Shown here: piece by piece, positions 55,782 through 64,000 of the stretch
How positions within the stretch are numbered: the first letter of the stretch is position 1
How the letters are laid out: every line of letters begins with the position of its first letter
NCBI RefSeq assembly: GCF_024679095.1
Contig: NC_066513.1
Coordinates: forward strand, 7,034,041-7,098,040
Length of the DNA stretch: 64,000 nt
Source: Eriocheir sinensis
Taxonomy: Eukaryota; Arthropoda; Malacostraca; Decapoda; Varunidae
Direction: 5' to 3'
Notes under the pieces: generated by a model
Told to the model about the DNA's origin: nothing
What the model saw: the letters and a program-made list of their open reading frames with translations, nothing else
Database searches by the model: none
Program-made: the position numbers and the translations under genes

Positions 55782-57567
55782 TTACCTAGTTGTAGTTTTA
55801 CAGGGCCTTGGCTTTACGCTCGTGTGGTCCCGTCTCCGTATCTACATTTATCCAACTTTTCTTTAAAGCTTTGCACACTTCTCGCCGATACTACATCCTC
55901 ACTTAGTCTGTTCCAAACCTCTATATTTCTTTGCGGGAAACTATATTTCTTTACGTCTCTCAAGCATCTTCCCTTCCTCAATTTTTTACTATGTCCTCTT
56001 GTGTTCCTGGTGGTAATTCCTTCTGTTAGTAGTAACTCCTCATTGTCTACTTCATCTATTTTGTTCAATAATTTATATATTTGTATTAGGTCTCCCCTTT
56101 CTCTTCTTTGTTCTAGTGTTGGTAAGTCCATTTCCTTTAGTCCTTCCTCGTATGTCAATCCCTCCAGCTCTGAAACCATTTTTGTTGCCATCCTTTGTAT
56201 CCTTTCTAGTTTCTTTATGTGTTTCTTCTTATGAGGAGACCAAACTGCCTCCGCATATTCCAACTTTGGTCTGATCATAGTGGTAATTAATTTTCTCATC
56301 ATATCCTTATCCATGTAGTGGAATGCTATTCCTATATTTCTCACCATGTTATATGTATCACCGAATATCCGATTACCATGACTCTCTGGCTGTTTGTTAT
56401 CTTGCATTATTACTCCCAGATCTCTCTCTTTGTGTACTTTCTTTAATGTTTCACAATCTCCCATTTTAAATGTCCATTTTGGTCTTCCTTCACTTTTTCC
56501 CATTTCCATAACATGGCATTTCTTCACATTGAATTTCATCTCCCATTCCATACTCCATTTCCAAATCCTGTTTAGGTCTTCTTGCAGAATTTTGCAGTCT
56601 TTACTGTTTCTTATAAGTCTTAACAGTTTTGCATCATCTGCAAACAGGCTCATATAACTGTTAACTCCCTCTGGCATATCATTAATATATACAAGGGAGA
56701 AGTATTGGTGCCAATACCAATCCCTGAGGCACTCCGCTTTCTACAGTTCTCCATTCCGATTTTATGTCCTTAACCACTGTTCTCGTCTCCCTTCCCCTTA
56801 GGTAGCTTTCCATCCAATTCTTCAGTTTCCCTTTCAATCCTCCTTTATTTTCTAGTTTCCATAGCAGTCTTATATGTGGAACTTTGTCGAACGCCTTCTT
56901 TAAGTCTAGGTAGATGCAATCAACCCATCCGTCCCTTTCCAGTATTTTATCTGTCACTCGAGTAAAAGCTCAGTAAGTTTGTTACACATGAGCGCCCTTT
57001 TCGAAATCCATACTGTATACTAGTGATTAAATTATGCTCTTCTAGAAATCTCGTCCATAGTTTCTTTATCACTTTCCCACATATTTTACATACTACACTG
57101 GTCAATGATACAGGTCTGTAGTTCAGGAGTTCTTCCTTCCTTCCACTTTTGTATATAGGGACCACTTCGGCCTCCGCCACTCCTTAGGCACTGTACCAGT
57201 TGTTTTTGAGCATCTAATGATGTCATATATCAGTCCAATCAACTCATTTCTACATTCTTTCAATATACACCCTGAGACTCCATCCGGTCCTACCGCTTTC
57301 CTCTCTTCCAGCTCCCCGAACAATTTATATATCTCCTCTTTGTTTACTGAGACTTCTTCCATATGAACATTTATCTTGTTTTCTTGTGGCTCTTTCAGTA
57401 GGTCTTTTACAGATTTCAGTTCTTCCTTTTCCCTTCTTGCTTTGTATGTTATATTCTTTTCCATCATGCCGAATATCACTACACTCTTTTTCTTGTCTGC
57501 CACCTCTCTTACTAGTTCCTCATTTTTCTAAAAAGCCTCAACCACCTCTTTTTCTATGTTTTCCTTG
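55780..57567 (-). pseudogene. (AC)n-associated retrotransposon, copy B5
   Basis: Minus-strand 57540-57123 starts in ORF1 (KNEELVREVADKKKSVVIFG, LKSVKDLLK) and then switches directly to the ORF2 linker (EPQENKINVHMEEVSVNKEE, KAVGPDGVSGCILKE). This is an internal deletion that removes the end of ORF1, all endonuclease and part of the linker. RT then runs [58 protein letters not shown] and the C-terminus to RYGDGTTRA at 55814. Frameshifts lie near 57180, 56950 and 56680. Confidence 0.85.
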
Positions 57568-57593
57568 TGCGTGTGTGTGTGTGTGTGTGTGTG
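57568..57593. repeat. (GT)n between B5 and B4
   Basis: About 13 units. It is the 5' junction of B5 and the 3' tail of B4. Confidence 0.9.
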
Positions 57594-59326
57594 TATTTAC
57601 CTAGTTGTGACATATGGGAAAAGAGCTATGCTCATGCTTTCCCGTCTCCATATCCGCTCTTATCCAACTTTTCCTTTAAATCATGAATGTTTCTTGCACA
57701 AACCACCTCCTCCTTCAGTCTATTCCATGGCTCAACGCTTCTGTTTGGGAAGCTAAACTTTTTCACATCTCTCCTGCACATGGTCACCCAACTTTTTTCC
57801 ATGTCCTCTTGTTTCTCTCTCACTCCACACACACACAGGTCCTCTCTGTCCAAATGCTCCATTCCGCTCACCACCCTGTACACCACTATCAGATCTCCTC
57901 TTTCTCTTCTTTTCTCCAGGGTTGTGAGCCCCATGCTATCGAGTCTCTCCTCATAAGTCTAATCTCGAAGTTCCAGTACCATCTTAGTTGCCACTCCCTG
58001 CACTCTTTCCAGTTTCCTTATGTTCTTTTTGTGAGGAGACCAGACCACTGCTGCATACTCTAACCTTGGCCTTATCATTGTGACTATTATTTTCTTCATT
58101 ATCTTGCCATCCAAGTATACAAATGCCGTCCTTGTCCCATTATCCTGTTGATGTGTTTGTCCAGTGACATGTTCTCCGAGACAGTCACTCCCAAATCTTT
58201 TTCCTCCACTCCTCTGCATATTATCTTGTTTCCCATATTATAATCATATTCACATCTTCTACCACTCCTAACAAACTCCATTTTTTTTAATTTCCCAAGG
58301 TTGAACTCCATCTGCCATGTACCACTCCACTCCCATATTCTATTCAGGTCCCTCTGCAATGCCTCACAGTCCTTCACATCATTGACTCGTCTCAATAGCT
58401 TTGCATCATTTGCAAACAAACTAACATAGCTGGACACTCTGTCCACCATATCATTTATATAAACAGCAAACATTATTGGTGCCAACACCGAACCTTGTGG
58501 CACCCCACTCCTCACTGGGCACCAGTTGGAAACCTTGGCCCTGATTATCTTCCTCATTTCCCTGTTAGTAAGGAAGTCCTCCAGCCACTTAATAAGTCCA
58601 TCACCCACTCCACCCCTATTTTTAATTTTCCAAATTAGTCTTCTGTGCGGTACTTTGTCAAAAGCCTTTTTCAAATCCAGGTACACTCCATCTGCCCAGC
58701 CTTCTCTCTCTTGTATTAAATCTGTCACCCTTGAATAATAACACAACAAGTTGGTGACACAAGATCTCCTTCTCTTGAATCCAAACTGGCAATCCAAGAT
58801 AATTTTCTCATTTTCTAAGAAATCTGACCACCTGTTTTTAACTAGCCTCTCACATATCTTCACAACCACACTAGTGAGTGATACCGGTCTGTAATTTAAT
58901 GGGTCCTCTCTCTTTCCTCCTTTATATATTGGTACTATGTTTGCTCTCTTCCAATCTTGTGGTACCCTTCCTTCACTCAGGGAGGCGCTCATTATGGAGT
59001 GCAGTTTCTCTGTAAGTTGCTCACTACATTCTTTCAGGATCCACCCTGATACTCCATCCAGCCCTGTCGCCTTTCTTACATCCAGCTTGTCCAAACTTTC
59101 CTTGACCTCCTGCATCGTTAACTGTATCCCTTTATAATCCTTCCTCTTTCCTGGTCCGGCGGTTGTAAAAATTCTGTTTTTTTTTTTGTGAAACCTCTAT
59201 GGAAGCTATTATTCATCACCTCTGTCATCTCTGCTGGGTCCTTATATGTGGTTTCACCATCTTCAGTTTATCAATTTTTACTCTATTCTTTAATTTGCGC
59301 TAACATGTCTATAGAATAGTTTGGGT
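57594..59326 (-). pseudogene. (AC)n-associated retrotransposon, copy B4 (B' type)
   Basis: Minus-strand start near 59326 (PKLFYRHVSAN), then 59115-58099: [79 protein letters not shown] (FADD mutated to FAND). A small deletion near 58130 is followed by RPRLEYAAVVWSPH and a C-terminus ending SGYGDGKA at 57632. It is the best sister copy of the interrupted plus-strand element at 30091-38100. Confidence 0.85.
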
Positions 59327-59876
59327 TGGGTTGGAGACAGCCAGTCGTTCCCCTACGGAAGAGCACAGTTCTCGTAGTTCTGATCCTTGGGTAGGACTGA
59401 GACCACTCACACACAACACACCGCGACAACGAGGTCACAACTCCTTGCCTGACGTCACACCTACTCACTGCTAAAATGTCTCTTGTTATAAAGGTAATTA
59501 CCTTATGTACCAAACTAAATAATAATTTTGTATTAGATTATACATATACTTATATTTTCTGTGATTATAAATCCTAGCTACCCATAATGTTAAATATACA
59601 CCTATTGTCTCTTTGTTGATTTGTCATGTTTATTTCTATAACGTTCTCTTGTCATTAGTGCCATTTGTAATATATAATATCATGATACCTAATGTTAAGA
59701 TATATATAAGATGCATCGTCCTTCACCACATGCTACAACATATACTTAATATGTTTGCCTAAAAAGCTTAGCTTTAAAAAGGCTAACTGCAATTATATAT
59801 GTAATTTATATATAATATGTAATTTATATACTTTAATGTATTTGTGGTTATGAATAAATGTTCAAATGTTCAAATG
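59327..59876. other. Possible 3' untranslated region of another non-LTR element
   Basis: AT-rich, ending GAATAAATGTTCAAATGTTC repeated to TTCAAATGTTC just before (TC)n. Short terminal repeats of this sort are usual at non-LTR 3' ends. No coding part was seen. Confidence 0.35.
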
Positions 59877-59877
59877 T

Positions 59878-59916
<39 letters not shown>

Positions 59917-59933
59917 TCATGCTTTGACTTGTT

Positions 59934-59990
<57 letters not shown>

Positions 59991-60010
59991 TACATCATGT
60001 TTGACTCTGA

Positions 60011-60062
<52 letters not shown>

Positions 60063-60088
60063 TACATACATCATGTTTTGACTGCTGA

Positions 60089-60150
<62 letters not shown>
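59877..60150. repeat. Compound minisatellite of (TC)n-(AC)n units
   Basis: Four units, each (TC)n then (AC)n, separated by CATCATGTTTTGACTGCTGA-like linkers. Linkers are near 59917, 59990 and 60068. Unit length is about 65-80 bases and varies with the dinucleotide runs. Confidence 0.9.
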
Positions 60151-60469
60151 CAGGGAGGAAATGTAAGGAAGGAAGGAAGGAAGGAAGATAGAAAGAAAGA
60201 AAGAGAACAGATAGCAGGATGGGTGTGAGGGAGAGGCAGGGAGGGGAGGCCGGAGCTCCCACGCTGCCACGCGGCGAGCCGCGTCCCAAAGCTGTGGGGG
60301 TGATGAGACAACCAGCCACCCACTTGGCAACTTGAGGGAAGAGGAATTCCACACACATACACATATATAATTTCTTTCTCATTATTTTTGTTATTTTCTA
60401 TTAGAACAGATTGTTAATGTCAAGTACAAATGTACACAAGACACTTACATTATTACACAATAATAACTT
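60151..60469. other. Low-complexity GGAA and GAAA stretch, no gene
   Basis: (GGAA)n at about 60165-60188, then GAAA units, then GC-rich sequence. Its long ORFs come from the neighbouring repeats. Confidence 0.5.
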
Positions 60470-60651
60470 GAAGGTCAAATAAGACACCGTATCATATCCG
60501 ACATTCATCCTAATAACAGTTGTACAATATCCGGGATGAAATAACTGGTATACTGGCTGAAGCGAGCCAGGAAGCAGTATGCGCGTCCTCGTATATGGTA
60601 CGGGGCATGCAAGGACGCAGTATACGCGTCCTCGTGTTCAGGGGGTTAATT
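60470..60651. mobile_element. Partial TTAA MITE, right half
   Basis: Matches the right half of the MITE at 63265-63761 (GGACGCAGTATACGCGTCCT, ending GGGGGTTAA). The left half is missing. Confidence 0.6.
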
Positions 60652-60860
60652 AATAATAACTCCTCATTGTCTACTTCTTCCATTTTAAGCAATAATTTAT
60701 AAATTTGTATCATGTCTCCCCTTTCTCTTCTTTGTTCCAGTGTTAGTAGGTCCAATTCCTTTAGCCTTTTTTCATATGTCAATCCCTCCAGTTCTGGAAC
60801 CATTTTTGTTGTCATATGTGTTTCTTCTCATGGTGAGACCACACCGCCTCCGCATATTCC
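60652..60860 (-). pseudogene. Family B retrotransposon fragment
   Basis: Minus-strand TTKMVPELEGLTYEKRLKEL and LEQRRERGDMIQIYKLLLKM is a piece of the ORF2 C-terminus. It is cut on the left by the MITE at TTAA and on the right by the next RT element. Confidence 0.8.
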
Positions 60861-62495
60861 AATTATTCATAAATCCAGCATACAAATCTATGTATCCCCA
60901 ACAACATTCCCACCTTCATCCTTAAATCCTTTGCCCCTATCCTTGCCCCCATCCTTTAGGCCATATTCACCCAATCACTATCATCCACCTCATTACCCTC
61001 TGACTGGCTTTTGGCAAACATTAATCCTTTATTCAAGACAGGTGACTGGACTGACCCAGCCAATTATTGCTCCATCTCACTAACATCGATTCCATGTAAA
61101 ATTTTCGAACACATAATACACAAACACATAATGAATACCTTGGCACAAACAACATCCTTACTGACTCATAACACAGCTATCGACCTAAATGCTCATGTGA
61201 ATCGCAACTCATTACTACATATCACGACATTACGAGGCTACTTGACCGACGTGACATTAAACAAGTTGACACTATTGTTTTAGATTTTGCCAAAGCCTTC
61301 GACAAAGTCCCGCACAAAAGACTGACATTAAAATTGAAATACTACAGTATTTCAGGACCTATTCTTCACTGGATCACTGCATTTCTTACTAACAGGACTC
61401 AACGTGTTCTTCTTGACGGATCTTCATCTGACACTGTCCCTGTTTCTTCAGGTGTCCCACAAGGCGCCGTTCTAGGCCCCATTTTTTTCCTCCTGTACAT
61501 TAACGATCTTCCACTCTCAACGCCTAACTCTTCCACTAGACTATTTGCCGACAATAGTTTACTGTTTAGAGCAGTAAAGACTACTGACGACTGCAGACTA
61601 CTACAAAACGACTTGGACGCCCTCGAGCGGTGGGAGCGCACCTGGCAGATGCAATTCCGACCAGACAAATGCAAACTATTAAGATTCACCAGAGTGCAGA
61701 ACCCCCTCCATCACACTTACACTCTCCACAATTCAGATTTAGAATCAGTTCACACACACAAGTACCTTGGCATCCATCTCTCAACTAACTTGAAATTCAA
61801 CACCCACATAGACCACATCAGTGCCACAGCCAACCAAACACTGGGGTTCCTGAGGAGGAATTTACATAACTGCACACCTGACATTAAACACGTAGCTTAT
61901 GACACACTTGTGAGACCAACACTGGAATACTGCTCCATGTTGTGGGATCCTCACACACACAGAAACATTGATAGGGTAGAACAAATCAACACCAAGGCGG
62001 CTAGGTTCATTACAAACAATTACACTCGAATGCCTGGAATAACAACACAGATCAAACAACAGATAAACGTGGACCCTCTTCACATACACAGACAAGCACA
62101 CAGACTTACACTTATGTACAAGATCACAAACACTCACATTGGCATTGACCCACAAACATACCTACACAAGCCAAACAGTCAACGTGCTCAGTAACACACA
62201 TCCATAAATACCAAACATATCACACTAACACCGACACATACAAGCACTCATACTTTCCACGCACCATACGTGACTGGAACAGCCTCCCTCAACAGATTTT
62301 AGACTGTGGTACAATTGACTCATTCAGAAAATAAATACATACTCACTGGTCACCACAACACACCAACACTAACAATTACACTTGATTCACTTCCTTCCCC
62401 TGCACACTCCCCGTCCCCCCAACAGCCAACAAATATGCGTGTTATGCACCATACAGGTGCCCTGCACATTATTATCCAGATCCAGATCCAGATGT
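60861..62495 (+). pseudogene. Jockey-group-like RT pseudogene with (ATCCAG)n tail
   Basis: The plus-strand order is [57 protein letters not shown], then 61334-62194: LHWITAFLTNRTQRVLLDGS, SGVPQGAVLGPIFFLLYIND, FADNSLLFRAV, KYLGIHLSTNLKFNTHIDHI and RPTLEYCSMLWDPH. The palm motif is FADN, so the second catalytic aspartate is lost. At least two frameshifts and a stop near 62192 break it; the C-terminal TFHAPYVTDWNSLP-like part continues to about 62330. The 3' end is TTATCCAGATCCAGATCCAG. Confidence 0.85.
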
Positions 62496-62755
62496 TTCCG
62501 CATCAGATGTATTTTGCATCAATATTTCATTGATTTTAAGCGTTGAAACACTGGTTTTTACTTTGAAATATGGCGAAATATAATAAAATTGGAGTACCGG
62601 GATTCTTAGCACACAAATATTTCCTACTGCAGCTTATGAAAGTATGAATAAGGAATTAGGTCTGCTATTTTTGAGATTTTTTTTTTTTCTTTGACCTTAA
62701 ATTCTTTTTTTTTTCTTTTTCTTTTTTTCATTTACTATTGTATAAAAACAAACTA
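62496..62755. other. AT-rich spacer, no gene recognised
   Basis: Poly(T) tracts near 62680-62730. Nothing else seen. Confidence 0.4.
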
Positions 62756-63055
62756 CAGAAGTCCCCCGCCGTTCACAGGTATTTGGTTCTGCGAGATTTC
62801 CATGATCCGCGAATCCGCGATCAACAGGACTACAACGAGGCTTAGTTGAGAGGCGCACAAAAGCGTTTGATAGAGGAGTCCGGGTAGTCTGGGCGCCCAG
62901 GGTGGCCCGAGTCGCTCTCTCAAACACACCCCTGGGCGCTACAGATCTCGTATACGCGAGTTTTCATCTGCGTTCGACGGGGGGTGTCACAAACACCCTA
63001 CCCGCGTATAAGCGAATCCGTAAACAATGAGGCCTTGAACGGCGGGGGGCTTCTG
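62756..63055. mobile_element. 300-bp TA-flanked MITE (pogo-like)
   Basis: Ends are CAGAAGTCCCCCGCCGTTCA and, inverted, CAGAAGCCCCCCGCCGTTCA, with TA on both sides (62754-62755 and 63056-63057). It is non-coding. Confidence 0.85.
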
Positions 63056-63264
63056 TATATATAGCAAGCCTTAATTTCCTATCCTTCCTGATTAAAATGC
63101 TTTTTGAATGAAGAAAAATGGTCATCAAATAAGGGAGGAGTTACAATAAGAACATAAGCAATCCTGCTAACAGCTGTTTGCTCGGCGGTAAAAGTGCCCC
63201 CTGCCACTGTTACCCTAACAGTGCTGTTAAGGCCTTAACAAGCTTTGTGAATATCTATTAGTGC

Positions 63265-63761
63265 TTAACCCCTTCACTACGGCCAGGCAAAAATAGCACC
63301 CCGTGCCGTATCCGGGATCGCCACATGCGCCAAATTTCAAATGTTGCTATTGAATATAACAGGCTTTCAGCCATAAACTCAACACAATCATCATGAATTA
63401 TATATGAAAACATGCAGAATTAAATGGTGTACATACAGAAACTCACTACCGGGCCAAAACAGCGCCCAGCCGTATCCTGGATCACCGACAGTGCAAAATT
63501 TCAAATGTTGCTATTGAATATAACAAGTTTTCAGCCATAAACTCAACATAATCATCATGTATTATATATGAAAACATGCAGAATCAAATGGTGCACATAA
63601 AGAAGCATAAATTAATTGATAATTTTGAGATGTAAGCAGAAATATAGATAAAATAACTTGTATATTGGCTAAAGCGCACCAGGACGCAGTATGCACGTCC
63701 TCGGATATGGCATGGGGCACGCAAGGACGCAGTATATGCGTCCTCAAGTTGAAGGGGTTAA
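63265..63761. mobile_element. TTAA MITE with internal duplication
   Basis: Ends are TTAACCCCTTCA and its inverse. About 140 bases at 63295-63435 are repeated at 63470-63600 (AATTTCAAATGTTGCTATTG, TATATATGAAAACATGCAGA). A partial relative lies at 60470-60651. Confidence 0.85.
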
Positions 63762-64000
63762 CAGAAAAATGTTAAGGCTAACATGAATATGTTAGTCTTA
63801 ACAGCTGTTTGCTAGTGGTAACAAGTTTTATGTATTTGGGCCCTGAAATCCCTGACTTGACTGCTGTACCATTAGAATTGGTGGATGATCAAATGCAAAA
63901 TAAGTAAGTACTAAAATTTCTATTTTTAACTTTATATTGTAATTTGAAATTATTATGCAGCCCCCCCAATTTTTTTTTTACCACGAGCCGCCACTGGTTA
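63762..64000. other. No gene recognised
   Basis: Flanking AT-rich sequence with a poly(T) run near 63972. Confidence 0.4.

Noticed and set aside
59877..60150. A CRISPR array
   Set aside because: The repeated units are microsatellites of varying length and the genome is eukaryotic.

Overview
The window looks like a stretch of a large, repeat-rich arthropod genome, most likely a decapod crustacean and perhaps a crab. This is inferred from the dense (GA)n, (AC)n and (TA)n arrays, tRNA-derived SINEs, several non-LTR retrotransposon lineages and many TA- or TTAA-flanked DNA transposons. Nothing prokaryotic is present: no operons, rRNA or CRISPR. No database was searched, so family names rest on visible motifs.

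The only host gene I can support is a membrane adenylyl cyclase on the minus strand, seen as two exons. Exon 53094-52917 carries the C1-type catalytic signature and exon 7950-7850 carries the end of the same domain. Splice signals and reading phases match, so bases 52916-7951 appear to be one intron of about 45 kb. The intron holds almost everything else.

Layout: 1-900, decayed reverse transcriptase (RT). 1019-7220, TA-flanked element F1 containing a piggyBac-like remnant (PB1), itself split by a (TC)n-associated CR1-like retrotransposon (copy A). 7850-7950, cyclase exon. 8031-10039, small DNA elements E1 and M1. 10048-20330, a four-level nest: hAT2 > P1(d) > a PIF/Harbinger element with a four-exon Myb/SANT gene > hAT1. 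20335-22498, M1 and a TIR element with a cut-off transposase start. 22601-27849, element E2 split in its (TC)n tract by a near full-length CR1-like element (copy C). 28555-39987, P1(c), split by an (AC)n-associated retrotransposon that itself contains two more P1 copies and a SINE. 40094-51347, F2 and further non-LTR elements. 51350-52735, an RTE-like endonuclease. 52917-53094, the other cyclase exon. 54800-59326, three (AC)n-associated retrotransposons head to tail. 60652-64000, a further RT pseudogene and MITEs.

Main biological inference: two unrelated retrotransposon lineages each sit between runs of one dinucleotide, (TC)n or (AC)n. For several of them the window also holds the uninterrupted microsatellite in a sister copy of the host DNA transposon. 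DNA transposons thus spread microsatellite landing pads, and the retrotransposons, which end in the same repeat, renew them. Labels used here (E, F, G, P1, M1, B, B', C, H) are local names only.
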